The notes: a model not told the origin generated them from the letters alone. A stretch of 64,000 bases of DNA from Acidobacteriota bacterium (GCA_022828085.1 JAJEIY010000036.1:87783-151782); one strand, 5' to 3'. Counted from the first letter of the stretch, positions 1 to 8,610 are shown. Numbers and translations are program-made.

Positions 1-729
1 CGTTACCAGAACCAGTACGCGGACTCGCGCACGCGCATCGTCGCGGGTTTCGAGGAGGACCTTCATCTCGCCACCGCCTCCGCTCAGGGCGGCACGATCG
101 AGGCTCGCGGTCTGGTCGGCTGGAGCGAGGAGGAAGTCCTCTTCCGCGACGGCTCCAAGCAGGCCACCTCCGCCGTCCGCCTGGAGACGTCCGGAGGCGA
201 ACAGGCCGAGGACCCGGTCTACGAGATTCGCTTCGCCGAACCGATGACGGTCACGGCCGGAGACGACTTCGTGTTCTCCGTGGTCTGGCACCCGGACCCG
301 CCCGGAGATGACGCCGAGTCACCGGCCGCGCCGCCGTCCATCGGGATGACGGTGCAACTGCTGTTTCCCGAGGACGTCGAGGGGCCGGCGTTCGCGGTCG
401 TGGACGCGATTTCGCCGGAACCCCCCTTCGAGGTCCAGTTCCTGAAGTCGCGCCGGATGAATCTTGAGCGCTATCGCCGCATCGTCGAGGAAATCCCCCA
501 GTCGGTCGCCATCCGGGGCAGGAATCTCTTGCCGCCGCCACCTCCGCCCCCTCCCGCCGTGCCCGGCGCGGCGCCCGCCCCTCGGCCGCCTGCCGAACCG
601 CCTCCGGTGATCGGCATCCGGTTCCGGTTCGACCCGGAGGTCGCCGGAGATGTCCTGCTGGACGACGTGGGATTCCGCAGCGCCCCTGCGGGCGGTCCGG
701 AAGACGGGGCGGCGCCCGGCCCCTCGTGA
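1..729 (+). CDS. Unidentified protein, 5' end cut by window edge
   Basis: The frame is open from base 1 to the TGA at 727-729, giving 242 visible residues, so the true start lies outside the window; the first ATG at 244 is internal. The visible part reads as a beta-rich region, then a run of eight prolines within a proline/alanine linker (529-600), then a short ending VLLDDVGF, a pattern often seen at the end of jelly-roll or carbohydrate-binding-like domains. No catalytic motif is visible. Its stop overlaps the GTG start of the next gene (GTGA), so the two are probably co-transcribed. I do not recognise the family and the function is unknown. Confidence 0.7.
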   Translation, partial: RYQNQYADSRTRIVAGFEEDLHLATASAQGGTIEARGLVGWSEEEVLFRDGSKQATSAVRLETSGGEQAEDPVYEIRFAEPMTVTAGDDFVFSVVWHPDPPGDDAESPAAPPSIGMTVQLLFPEDVEGPAFAVVDAISPEPPFEVQFLKSRRMNLERYRRIVEEIPQSVAIRGRNLLPPPPPPPPAVPGAAPAPRPPAEPPPVIGIRFRFDPEVAGDVLLDDVGFRSAPAGGPEDGAAPGPS

Positions 730-1490
730 GCGCCGGTTCCGCCGCGGCGGGGCTCGAGGGTCTGGTTGCCCAACTCACCTCGCGCGAAGCGAAGGGGGCG
801 CGCCGCCGGCCCCGCGTCACCGTCAGCTTTGCCCAGAGTCTGGACGGTTCCATCGCCGCGAGACCCGGGGAGCCACTCCGGCTCAGCGGCTCGCGTTCGC
901 TGGAACTCACGCACCGGCTGCGCGCCGGCCACGACGCGATTCTGGTGGGAATCGGCACCGTGCTGGCCGACGATCCGCGGCTCAACGTGAGGCTCGTTAC
1001 CGGAGACAGCCCCCTGCCGGTCATCCTCGATGGCCGGCTGCGGCTGCCGCCCACGGCCCGGCTTCTCCGAGGCCGCGGAGCTTCCGGCGCTGCTCCGCCG
1101 CCACTCGTCGCGACGAGCTTCGAGGCGTCGCGTGAGCGGGCCGCGCGGCTTCGCGACGCCGGCGTGACGGTCCTGAGGTTCCGCTCGCCGAACGGCCCGG
1201 TGCCACTCCGATCCGTCATGCGCGCTCTGCACCGGCGCGGCGTGCGGAAGCTGCTCGTGGAGGGTGGCGGCCGGGTGCTCACCTCGATGTTCGCCGAGCG
1301 GCTCGCGGACTGGGTGGTGATCACCGTCGCCCCCCGGCTCGTCGGCGGCGAGCCCGCCCTCGCCCGCGTGCCCGCGCCGGTGGACCTCGCGGGGCTCGGT
1401 TGGGCGCGGCTCGATGACGACCTCGTGTTTGCCGGGCGTCCCCGGTTCGGCGCCCGGAGGCGGGCCGCAACCGCAGGGCGCGGAGCCTGA
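726..1490 (+). CDS. RibD C-terminal (reductase) domain protein
   Basis: This 254-residue protein matches the NADPH-dependent reductase domain of RibD and the dihydrofolate-reductase fold. Visible motifs are VTVSFAQSLDGSIA near residue 37, HDAILVGIGTVLADDPRLNVR near 75-95 and KLLVEGGGRVLTSMF near 175. The N-terminal deaminase domain of bifunctional RibD (about 360 residues) is absent, so this is a stand-alone reductase. It could reduce 5-amino-6-(ribosylamino)uracil phosphate or a related pterin or pyrimidine. The GTG start overlaps the upstream stop, and an MDR dehydrogenase follows 5 bp downstream, which suggests a small redox operon. The substrate is inferred. Confidence 0.85.
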   Translation: MSAGSAAAGLEGLVAQLTSREAKGARRRPRVTVSFAQSLDGSIAARPGEPLRLSGSRSLELTHRLRAGHDAILVGIGTVLADDPRLNVRLVTGDSPLPVILDGRLRLPPTARLLRGRGASGAAPPPLVATSFEASRERAARLRDAGVTVLRFRSPNGPVPLRSVMRALHRRGVRKLLVEGGGRVLTSMFAERLADWVVITVAPRLVGGEPALARVPAPVDLAGLGWARLDDDLVFAGRPRFGARRRAATAGRGA

Positions 1491-1495
1491 CCTCC

Positions 1496-2533
1496 GTGCC
1501 CGGACCGTCCTCGTCCGCCGAGCGGCTCTCCGTCTGGTTCGAGAGCCCGCGCCGCGTCGCCGTGCGCCGCGGGCCGGCGCCGGAGCCCGCCGCCGGCGAG
1601 GCGCGCGTGCGAACGAGCGTCTCGGCGATCAGCACGGGCACCGAACTCGCCGCCTGGCGCGGGGATCTTGACCCCGCGCTTCCACGAGATGAGACCCTGG
1701 GCGCGCACGCGGGCGGCTCGTTCCGGTTCCCCTTTCCCTACGGCTACGCCTCGGTGGGCCGGCTGGAAACGCTCGGACCCGCCGCACCTGCCGCCGCGCC
1801 GGCGGTGGGTTCCCGAGTGTTTGCCTTCGTGCCCCACCAGAGCGTGTTCTGCGCGCCGGTGGACGACCTCCTCCCCGTCCCGGCGGGAGTCCCGGACGAA
1901 CGTGCGGCGCTCTTCCCCTATCTCGAAACGGCGGTGAATCTGCTGCTCGACGGGGCGCCCCGGATCGGGGAGCGGGTGGTGGTCGTGGGTCAGGGAGTGC
2001 TCGGCCTGGCCCTCACCGCGCTGCTCTCCCGGTATCCGCTCGGCGGGCTCATCACCGTCGAACCGAAGCCCGAGCGCCGCCGCCGGTCGCTGGCTTTCGG
2101 GGCGCGGGAGGCGGTTACGCCGGAAGAGGCTCCGGAACGGGTGCAACGCGCCTTCCCCGGCGGCGCCGAACTGGTCTTCGAGGTCTCCGGTAACCGGTCA
2201 GCGCTCGACCCGGCGATCCGGGCCGCAGCCCGGGACGGACGCGTGATCGCGGGTTCCTGGCTGGCCGGGGGGAAGACGCCACTGGAGCTGGGCGGCTGGT
2301 TCCACCGGGGCCGGATCCGGATCGTTTCGAGTCAGGTGAGCCATCTCCCCCCGCTGGGGCCCTCCTGGTCCATCGAACGCCGCCGCCGGACCGCCTGGGA
2401 ACTGCTCGGCAGCGTCGCCCTCGAGACCCTGGTGAGTCTCCGGGTCCCGCTCGCGGACGCGGGGAAGGCCTACGTGCGACTCGACGCGGGGGAGGAACTG
2501 GCCGCGCTGCTGGTCAGCAGCAGTTCGGCCTGA
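1496..2533 (+). CDS. MDR-superfamily dehydrogenase, zinc-less BchC-like type
   Basis: A 345-residue medium-chain dehydrogenase. The N-terminal GroES-like part has ISTGTEL (about residues 44-50) where zinc MDRs have a Cys ligand, and PYGYASVG where they have GHE, so the catalytic zinc ligands are missing. The Rossmann half begins near 160 with VVVVGQGVLGL. The STGTE signature resembles BchC (bacteriochlorophyllide dehydrogenase) and MDRs found with RibD-like reductases and pterin enzymes. The GTG start lies 5 bp after the RibD-like stop. The 3' end overlaps the convergent polyphosphate kinase by 64 bp. No photosynthesis genes are nearby, so a BchC role is unlikely. Confidence 0.8.
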   Translation: MPGPSSSAERLSVWFESPRRVAVRRGPAPEPAAGEARVRTSVSAISTGTELAAWRGDLDPALPRDETLGAHAGGSFRFPFPYGYASVGRLETLGPAAPAAAPAVGSRVFAFVPHQSVFCAPVDDLLPVPAGVPDERAALFPYLETAVNLLLDGAPRIGERVVVVGQGVLGLALTALLSRYPLGGLITVEPKPERRRRSLAFGAREAVTPEEAPERVQRAFPGGAELVFEVSGNRSALDPAIRAAARDGRVIAGSWLAGGKTPLELGGWFHRGRIRIVSSQVSHLPPLGPSWSIERRRRTAWELLGSVALETLVSLRVPLADAGKAYVRLDAGEELAALLVSSSSA

Positions 2534-4686
2534 GCCGGTCCGGGTTCCGGAGCGCTTCCCGGCTCGACCGCCGGACCGGAAGGCGCCCGGGCCTCCCGGA
2601 TCCGCTCGATGTGCGCGCGTTCCGCTGCCGCCCGCTCCGCGAGCCACCGGTAGATGGACTGCTGGGCGGCCTGCCGCGGGGTCCCCGGGGGAACCCGCTC
2701 GTTCCGCCCTGCCGAGTCGTGCTTGCGAGCCTTGCAGTTGTCGGCCCACTGCAGATCGAGGTAGCGCCGCAGTTGGCTCTTGATCCGCTCGTCGTAGACC
2801 GGGAAGGCGACTTCGATGCGCCGATCGAAGTTGCGGGGCATCCAGTCGGCGGAGGTGCAGTAGTAGAGCGGATCCCCGCCGTTTCCGAAGACGAGGATGC
2901 GGGAGTGCTCCAGATAGCGGTCGAGAATGGAAATCGCCTTGAAATCGGCGTTCGCCGACAGGTTCTCGGCGGCGATCGAGAAGGTTCCGCGCACGATCAG
3001 CCGGACCCGGACCCCGGCCTCGGCGGCTTCCTCGAGGAGGCCGACGACGTCCGGCTGGGTCAGGTGATTGAGCTTGGCCTCGATGGAAGCCGGCACGCCT
3101 CGCCGGGCGCGGGCGATCTCCGCCTGTATGAGGTGCTCCACCGTACTCCGGAGCGTCCAGGGCGCGACGACGAGATGTTCCATGTCCCGGGTTTCGTAGG
3201 GCCGGCGGATGACCCGGAAGAGGCGGGCGATGTCCCGGCACATCCCCTCGTGCGTGGTCAGGAGGAAGTGGTCCGCGTAGAGGTTGCCGGTGTCCTCGTT
3301 CAGGTTCCCGGTGCCGAGGAAGCCGTAGAGGGCGCGTCTGCCGCGCTCCCGCCGCTCGATCAGGCCCATCTTGGCGTGGACCTTGAGGTCTTCCGGTCCG
3401 AAGACCACGCGGACTCCCTCGCGGGTGAGGACGTCGGTGAACTCGATGTTCGTGGTCTCGTCGAAGCGGGCGGTCAGCTCCACCACCGCGGTGACCTTCT
3501 TGCCGTTCCGCGCCGCGTTGACGAGAGCGTTCACCACCCCGGAGTTGTTCGCGACGCGGTACATGGTTACGGAGATCCGGGTGACCTTGGGGTCGATGGC
3601 CGCTTCCCGGAGCAGATCGATCAGGTAGGAGAAGCGCTGGTAGGGCGTCTGGACCAGGATGTCCCGGCGCCGCATCGCCCGCATGACGGACCGCTCGCGA
3701 TCGATGGCGGGGAGGCTCAGGGTCGGCCAGGGTTCGTAGCGGAGACCGCTCTTGAGCCGTGGAAAGTTGATGAAGTCCTTGAAGTTGTGGTGCCGGCCGC
3801 CCGGTACCAGCACGCTCCGGTCGTGGATCTGAAGGCTCCGGCAGAGAGCCTCCAGCAGATCGCCGGGCATCGTCTGGTCGAAGACGAAGCGCACGAGCGA
3901 GGCGGTCAGCCGCCGCCGCACGCTCTTTTCCACCTTGCGCAGATAGCTGTCCTGCGGGCTGCCGTCGAGGTCGAGCCCCGAGTCGCGGGTGATCTTCACC
4001 ACGTAGCCCTTGGCGCTCTCGACCTGGAAGATCGAGAAGATCTCCGGCAGTCGATAGCGGATCACGTCCTCGAGCAGGATGACGTCGTTGCGGCCCGGTA
4101 CCGACGGCAAGCGAACGAACCGCCCCGCGGAGCGGGTGGGGATGTCCACGATGGCGAACATCGGCCGGGACCGGCCGGAGCGCAGGACCCGGACGCCCAG
4201 GTAGATCTCCCGCTCGTCGAGATTGAGCGTCTGGCCTTTGCGCTCCAGCATGATCGGGGTCAGGTGTGGACGCACCTCGCGGACGAAGTAGTCCTGGACG
4301 TACTCCCCCTGCTCTGGGCTCAGGTCCGCCTCGGTGACGATGCGGATCCCGTGCTGTTCGAGCTCGCGCAGGAGGGCGTCGTAGGTCTTCAGAAAGAGCG
4401 ACTGGTCGCGAAGGATCTGGCTCTGGATGTCGGAAAGGAGGACCGACGGATCCCAGTCGAAGAACCGCCGTCGGTTGGGACTGATCTTCTGGATCCGCTG
4501 GAGCGCCGCCACCCGGACCCGGTAGTACTCGTCCTGGTTGCTCGAGAAGATGCCGAGGAAACGAAGGCGTTCGACCAGCGGCACGGTTTCGTCCCGCGCC
4601 TCCTGAAGGACCCGCGCGTTGAACGCCAGTTGCGACACTTCGCGCGGAATGACCGCGGTGGGGCGGAGGCGACGGTTCGAGGCCAT
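2470..4686 (-). CDS. ppk1: Polyphosphate kinase 1
   Basis: A 738-residue PPK1, which reversibly polymerises ATP gamma-phosphate into polyphosphate at the inner membrane. The start is the ATG at 4684-4686 (MASNRRLRP); a longer open frame upstream is antisense to the SDR gene. The N-domain has LAFNARVLQEA and LGIFSSNQDEYYRVRVA. The autophosphorylated histidine lies in VHAKMG (H437; E. coli H435) and the second catalytic histidine in LEHSRI (H594; E. coli H592). The usual INRELSWLAFN opening is altered to IPREVSQLAFN, marking a divergent subgroup. The C-terminal 50 residues are an Ala/Ser/Glu-rich tail overlapping the convergent MDR gene. It is divergent from the SDR gene across 57 bp. Confidence 0.95.
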   Translation of the reverse strand: MASNRRLRPTAVIPREVSQLAFNARVLQEARDETVPLVERLRFLGIFSSNQDEYYRVRVAALQRIQKISPNRRRFFDWDPSVLLSDIQSQILRDQSLFLKTYDALLRELEQHGIRIVTEADLSPEQGEYVQDYFVREVRPHLTPIMLERKGQTLNLDEREIYLGVRVLRSGRSRPMFAIVDIPTRSAGRFVRLPSVPGRNDVILLEDVIRYRLPEIFSIFQVESAKGYVVKITRDSGLDLDGSPQDSYLRKVEKSVRRRLTASLVRFVFDQTMPGDLLEALCRSLQIHDRSVLVPGGRHHNFKDFINFPRLKSGLRYEPWPTLSLPAIDRERSVMRAMRRRDILVQTPYQRFSYLIDLLREAAIDPKVTRISVTMYRVANNSGVVNALVNAARNGKKVTAVVELTARFDETTNIEFTDVLTREGVRVVFGPEDLKVHAKMGLIERRERGRRALYGFLGTGNLNEDTGNLYADHFLLTTHEGMCRDIARLFRVIRRPYETRDMEHLVVAPWTLRSTVEHLIQAEIARARRGVPASIEAKLNHLTQPDVVGLLEEAAEAGVRVRLIVRGTFSIAAENLSANADFKAISILDRYLEHSRILVFGNGGDPLYYCTSADWMPRNFDRRIEVAFPVYDERIKSQLRRYLDLQWADNCKARKHDSAGRNERVPPGTPRQAAQQSIYRWLAERAAAERAHIERIREARAPSGPAVEPGSAPEPGPAQAELLLTSSAASSSPASSRT

Positions 4687-4706
4687 GAAACGGACGGTTT
4701 TCCGGG

Positions 4707-4734
4707 AAAATACCCGCGTTCGGAGAGCCGACAA
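4707..4734 (-). promoter_or_regulatory. Putative sigma70-type promoter of ppk1
   Basis: On the minus strand TTGTCG (4734-4729) and TATTTT (4712-4707) are separated by 16 bp and lie 20 bp before the ppk1 ATG. The AT-rich -10 stands out in very GC-rich sequence. This is pattern recognition only. Confidence 0.4.
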
Positions 4735-4743
4735 GACTACGAC

Positions 4744-5544
4744 ATGGCAACGACGGGGTGGGCGCTGATCACCGGCGCCTCGACCGGCATCGGGCGCGAA
4801 CTGGCCTCGCTCGCCGCCGCTGACGGGCGCAGCGTGGTGCTCGTGGCCCGAAATGCAGGACGCCTCGAGCACGCCGCTGAGGAAATCCGCGCCGAGTACG
4901 GGGTGCGTGCGGTGGCGCTGCCGATGGACCTCGCGGAGCCGGGAGCCCCCGAACGTCTCCATGCCGCAACCGGTGAGCGCGGCCTGGACGTGGACTTCCT
5001 GGTCAACAACGCCGGATTCGGGATGAGCCGGCGTTTCGCGGACGTGCCGCTCGCGGTGCAGCGCTCGATGATCGGACTCAACCTGGCGGCGCTCGCCGAC
5101 CTCTGTCACCTCTATCTCCCCGGGATGCTGGAGCGGGGCCGGGGAAGGATCCTGAATGTCGGCTCGGGCGCCGGCTACGTCCCGGGCCTCGGCTTCACGA
5201 CCTACGCGTCCACCAAGGCCTTCGTTCTCCACCTCACCGAGGGCCTCGCCGGCGAACTCGCGGGCACCGGGGTGACGGTGAGCGTTCTCTGTCCCGGCCC
5301 GGTGAACACCCCCTTCCTGGGAACGGCGGGCATCGAGGGCTTCTCGGGGATTCGCCGGCTCGCGCTCGCCGATCCGGAATCCGTGGCGCGGGCGGGCTAC
5401 CGCGGGGCCCTCAGGGGGAAAGTGGTGATCAACCCCGGCTTCTTCCCGCGGCTGGTCCCGTTCGTGCCCCGCCTGCTGCCTCGGTTCGCGGTGCGCTGGC
5501 TCGGGAAGCAGGTGGGCCGCCAGATGGCCCGGAGGACCGGGTGA
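4744..5544 (+). CDS. Classical short-chain dehydrogenase/reductase
   Basis: A 266-residue SDR, an NAD(P)H-dependent oxidoreductase acting on a carbonyl or alcohol. The cofactor motif TGASTGIG is at residues 10-17, NNAG at 88-91, and the catalytic triad is Ser141 (NVGSGAG), Tyr154 and Lys158 (YASTK). PGPVNTPF follows, typical of the SDR post-catalytic loop. The C-terminal 45 residues are basic and hydrophobic (FFPRLVPFVPRLLPRF), suggesting membrane association as in DltE/YqjQ-like SDRs. The stop overlaps the GTG start of the YbaK-like gene, so the two are translationally coupled. The substrate cannot be read from sequence. Confidence 0.9.
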   Translation: MATTGWALITGASTGIGRELASLAAADGRSVVLVARNAGRLEHAAEEIRAEYGVRAVALPMDLAEPGAPERLHAATGERGLDVDFLVNNAGFGMSRRFADVPLAVQRSMIGLNLAALADLCHLYLPGMLERGRGRILNVGSGAGYVPGLGFTTYASTKAFVLHLTEGLAGELAGTGVTVSVLCPGPVNTPFLGTAGIEGFSGIRRLALADPESVARAGYRGALRGKVVINPGFFPRLVPFVPRLLPRFAVRWLGKQVGRQMARRTG

Positions 5545-6023
5545 GCGGCGGCGCACTCCCGGCCCACCGGCATCTCGAGGCGCTCGGAGTCCCGTGGGAG
5601 CGGCGGACCTTCCCGGCATCGACTCCCAAGGGCGCCGCTTCGGTGGCGCACGCGCTCGGCTACCGCGAGAGCCAGATGGTGAAGACGCTGATCTTCCAGT
5701 CGGGAACGGGCGAGCGGGCGCTGATCGCGGTGGGCGGCGACCGGAACGTCATCTCGGGAAAGCTCAAGAAGGCGATGGGCAACCGGAACATTCGCCTCGC
5801 GAGTCCGGAAGCCGTGATCGAGTTCACCGGCTACCGGATCGGCTCGATCCCGCCGTTTTCCTGGCAGCAGGAAGGCGCCCGGACGTTCATCGACGAAGCC
5901 CTGATGGAGGAGCCGGTCCTCGGGGTCGGCGCCGGCGTCTGGGGGGAAGAAATCCTCATCACCCCCCAGAACCTGGTCCGCGCCGCCAACGGCATCGTGG
6001 TCAACCTGACCCGCCGGGAGTAG
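5541..6023 (+). CDS. YbaK/EbsC-type aminoacyl-tRNA deacylase
   Basis: A 160-residue protein with the complete YbaK/ProX editing fold. Characteristic pieces are the conserved Lys in ESQMVKTLIF, the central SGKLKKAMGNRNIRLAS, and the loop GYRIGSIPPFSW followed by GVGAGVWGEEILI. Family members hydrolyse Cys- or Ala-tRNA(Pro) formed by prolyl-tRNA synthetase. The GTG start sits in a GTGA overlap with the SDR stop. This is a cytoplasmic translation-quality protein; the exact tRNA substrate is unknown. Confidence 0.88.
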   Translation: MSGGALPAHRHLEALGVPWERRTFPASTPKGAASVAHALGYRESQMVKTLIFQSGTGERALIAVGGDRNVISGKLKKAMGNRNIRLASPEAVIEFTGYRIGSIPPFSWQQEGARTFIDEALMEEPVLGVGAGVWGEEILITPQNLVRAANGIVVNLTRRE

Positions 6024-6033
6024 AGGGCGCGGC

Positions 6034-6165
6034 CGGCTTGGAACACCGGTCTCCAGACCGGCACGCGCAGCGCTCCGCGCTGCGCACGTCGCGGCCCTCT
6101 TCGGCCTCGCGACGGGTACGGCCAGGAACGCCGGCTTCAGCCGGCACAGCGGCGCGGAGCGCCGC
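6034..6165. repeat. Two-hairpin dispersed repeat, two units
   Basis: Unit 1 reads GGCTTGGAA, then hairpin 1 (CCGGTCT at 6046-6052 paired with AGACCGG at 6055-6061), then hairpin 2 (GCGCAGCGC 6065-6073, loop TCC, GCGCTGCGC 6077-6085). Unit 2 has GCCGGCT 6130-6136 paired with AGCCGGC 6139-6145, then GCGGCGC 6149-6155, loop GGA, GCGCCGC 6159-6165. The same architecture recurs near 8.6, 25.8-26.0, 56.9-57.1 and 60.3 kb with different but self-complementary stems. It lies between two co-oriented genes. Confidence 0.8.
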
Positions 6166-6232
6166 GGGCGGCTCCCACGCGCTCCAGCCTCGCAGTTCTC
6201 CAGCTCCCCGCCGCACCCATGCCCATGCCTGC

Positions 6233-6238
6233 TAATTT
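6233..6238 (+). promoter_or_regulatory. Putative -10 element (TAATTT)
   Basis: GCTAATTT ends only 7 bp before the ATG at 6246. If it is used, transcription would start at or beside the start codon, giving a leaderless mRNA, which would agree with the lack of a Shine-Dalgarno sequence there. No clear -35 is visible. Confidence 0.3.
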
Positions 6239-6245
6239 CCCGGCC

Positions 6246-7346
6246 ATGAGCGTCCGGAAGGGCCTCCTGGTCGCGCTTGCGCTGGTATTCCCCTTGTCCG
6301 GCGCGGCTCCGGTCGTCAGCGCCCCGGCTGCCCAGGACGAGAGCACCCTGGACGACGCCTACACGGTCTGGCTCTGCCCCATGCACCGGGACCACCAGGC
6401 GCACGGGGAAGGACGTTGCCCGCTGTGCGGGATGGCGCTGGTGCGACGGACGCTGGTCACCCGCTATGTCTGCCTGGCGCAGGAGGACACCGTGGTGGAG
6501 GAGGAGCCCGGCATCTGCCCCGACACCGGGGATTCGCTGGTGCCGGCGACACGCGAGGTGGTCTGGTTGTGCCCGTCCGATCCTGATCGCATGTTCGTGG
6601 AACCCGGGGTCTGCGAGGGTGACCTCCCGCGGGACATGACGACCCGGGTTTCCGCGCACGGCGACCACAACCCGCGCCACGGCGGAATTCTCTTCATGGC
6701 GCCGGACGGGGTACACCACCTGGAGGGCGCCCTCCAAGACGGGGCCTTCCGCCTCTATTTTTACGACTCCTTCACCCGGCCCATCGAGCCGGAACCTTTC
6801 GGCGCGCGAGTGGTTCCGGCGGACGAACGCGGCGCGCCTCTCGGCGACCCCGTGGCGCTCGCGACGGCTCCCGGCGCCCTCGAGACGCCGGTCGAGGCCG
6901 CGGCGGGAGAACGGGCGGCATTCACGGCCTTCGTGCAGTTCCCCGATCGCGACGACGAGGACCGATTCGACTTCATCTTCCTTTCCGATGAAGAGAAGGC
7001 GGCCCTCACAGCCGAAGCGGCGCCGACGGAACTGCCGGAACTGCGCGTCCCCGACACTCCGCAGGCGATTCTGGACGCCATCCGCGCCCGCGACCGGCGG
7101 GTCCAGGCGCTGATCGACCAAGGCCGCTGGGCCGATCTCTTCATTCCGGCGCTGGAGGCTAAGGAGCTGGCGCTCGCTTACGGGGAAGCGGCGTCCGATC
7201 GTCCCTGGGTGGCGCTCAAGCGGATCGTGCGGGGCGCCTGGCTGCTCGACCTCTACGGCGATCAGGGCGACCGGATCCGCGTCGGAGAGGCCTACGAGAT
7301 CTTCGCGGAGGGGATGCAGGGGCTTCCGGAGCGGGCGCCGGAGTGA
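6246..7346 (+). CDS. Exported heavy-metal-binding-domain protein
   Basis: The protein begins MSVRKGLLVALALVFPLSGA, a clear signal peptide; an upstream ATG at 6219 adds nine residues with no signal character. A heavy-metal-binding domain follows (about residues 40-70): WLCPMHRDH, then GRCPLCGMAL, the CPMH...CPxCGM pattern seen in periplasmic Cu/metal efflux partners. More Cys-containing segments (YVCLAQ, GICPDTG, VWLCPSDPD, GVCEGD) and a His-rich stretch HGDHNPRHGG suggest further metal or redox sites. The C-terminal half is acidic and helical. The stop overlaps a GTG, and the cytochrome-c-like gene starts 12 bp later, so the two probably work together in the periplasm. Confidence 0.75.
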   Translation: MSVRKGLLVALALVFPLSGAAPVVSAPAAQDESTLDDAYTVWLCPMHRDHQAHGEGRCPLCGMALVRRTLVTRYVCLAQEDTVVEEEPGICPDTGDSLVPATREVVWLCPSDPDRMFVEPGVCEGDLPRDMTTRVSAHGDHNPRHGGILFMAPDGVHHLEGALQDGAFRLYFYDSFTRPIEPEPFGARVVPADERGAPLGDPVALATAPGALETPVEAAAGERAAFTAFVQFPDRDDEDRFDFIFLSDEEKAALTAEAAPTELPELRVPDTPQAILDAIRARDRRVQALIDQGRWADLFIPALEAKELALAYGEAASDRPWVALKRIVRGAWLLDLYGDQGDRIRVGEAYEIFAEGMQGLPERAPE

Positions 7347-7357
7347 AGGACGGCCGC

Positions 7358-8476
7358 ATGAAACGATCCGCGCGAAGCGTCACGGCGCTGACCGGCCTCG
7401 CCGCCGGGATGGCGGCGATCCTGATTGCGGTCCCCGCGTGGTTCGGCGCTGCGAACGCCCACGAACCGGAACTCTCCCGCTACGGCTACTGGCGCGACAT
7501 CCGCCCCCTTCTGGAGCGGCACTGCGCCTCCTGCCACTCGGGGACCGGTCCCGCGCCGGTCAACCTGATGCGCTACCTGGACGCGTTGCCGTGGGCCAAC
7601 TCCATTGCCCGGCAGGTCCTCCAGCGCCAGATGCCCCCTTGGCTGCCCGACGACGGGACCGGCGATTTCGCCCACGCCCGGACGCTTGACGATCGGGAGA
7701 CGGACATGCTCGTGGACTGGGCGATCGGGCTGGCGCCGGAGGGACCGGCTCCGGAGGAAGAACCGGAGGGTCCGGGGGCCGAAGCGGATCTGCCCCTGAG
7801 CCGGCTGACGCTGGCGGAGCCGGTCGTCATCGGCGAGATGGAGTCCGAGGCAGCCGTCTGCCAGCCGCTGGTCCGGGGGGAGGGCGTGGGAGCGGCGGCG
7901 GCCGGTTTCGCGCTGATTCCCGGCGAAGCGGTCTCGATCCTGCGGCGTGCCGTCCTGTACGCCGGCGACGACTGCGCGAGCGGGACGCCGGTCTTCACGT
8001 GGGTGGTGGGGCAGGAGCCCCGGATGCGTCCGGAGGGAGTCTTCGACCGCCTGCCGGAGGACGCGGGTTTCTTCCTGCATCTGTCCTACCGCAAGGGGTT
8101 CGACACCGAAGGGCTGGAGTTCGAAGATGCGCCCCAGGTGGTGGTCTTCCCGCCGCTCCCGGACCGGACCCGCCCGGTCGAGATACTGGCGGTCGAGCCG
8201 GGAACCACCCCGGTGGGCCCGGCGACCCTCCTCTCCGTCCTGCCGCCCGAAGGGCTCGACCCCGGCCCGGACGGGTTCGCGGTGGAGGCCGTGGGAAACG
8301 ACGGGGCGGTGACGCCACTGCTGCGCATCCGCCGCTTCGATGCCGACTGGGCGGAGAAGTTCGCGTTCCGGGAGCCAGTGCGGCTGGCCGCAGGCGCCGC
8401 CATCCGGGTCTCCCATCCCGGGGCCATCGTGGATCTGGTGCGGGCGCCGCCCACCGGGCCCGACGAGGATCCGTAG
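7358..8476 (+). CDS. Exported cytochrome-c-type protein (single CxxCH)
   Basis: I chose the ATG at 7358 because GAAGGA (7345-7350) lies 7 bp upstream and the product then begins MKRSARSVTALTGLAAGMAA, a signal peptide ending near AANA; a GTG at 7343 is also in frame. The mature part has WRDIRPLLERHCASCHSG, a CxxCH haem-attachment site, then PAPVNLMRYLDAL and RQMPPWLPDD, the pattern of planctomycete-type c-type domains. The C-terminal 200 residues resemble the beta-rich part of copper type II ascorbate-dependent monooxygenase-like proteins, but I see no copper-ligand motif. It is coupled to the metal-binding gene upstream. Confidence 0.78.
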   Translation: MKRSARSVTALTGLAAGMAAILIAVPAWFGAANAHEPELSRYGYWRDIRPLLERHCASCHSGTGPAPVNLMRYLDALPWANSIARQVLQRQMPPWLPDDGTGDFAHARTLDDRETDMLVDWAIGLAPEGPAPEEEPEGPGAEADLPLSRLTLAEPVVIGEMESEAAVCQPLVRGEGVGAAAAGFALIPGEAVSILRRAVLYAGDDCASGTPVFTWVVGQEPRMRPEGVFDRLPEDAGFFLHLSYRKGFDTEGLEFEDAPQVVVFPPLPDRTRPVEILAVEPGTTPVGPATLLSVLPPEGLDPGPDGFAVEAVGNDGAVTPLLRIRRFDADWAEKFAFREPVRLAAGAAIRVSHPGAIVDLVRAPPTGPDEDP

Positions 8477-8477
8477 A

Positions 8478-8492
8478 AGGGGCGGAGCCCCT
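8478..8492 (+). terminator. GC-rich hairpin after the cytochrome gene
   Basis: AGGGGC, loop GGA, GCCCCT forms a perfect 6-bp stem starting one base after the stop codon. There is no T-tract, so it may be a weak terminator or an mRNA 3'-end stabiliser. Confidence 0.35.
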
Positions 8493-8610
8493 CGCCCGGT
8501 GAGCGCGTTCTCTGGACCGCGACGGGTACGGAGAGCGGCGCCTGACACGGCGCGCTGTGCTCGGGCTGCCCGTGCGGGGGCGCAGTTTAGTCAGCGGGGT
8601 TGCGCAGACG

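Noticed and set aside
1496..2533. Bacteriochlorophyll synthesis gene bchC
   Set aside because: It shares STGTE with BchC, but no photosynthesis gene is nearby and the RibD-type neighbour fits another pathway.
2611..5544. Very long open frame (977 codons) on the plus strand over ppk1
   Set aside because: Most of it is antisense to the clearly recognisable ppk1, with Val/Asp-rich shadow composition; only its last 267 codons are a real gene (the SDR).
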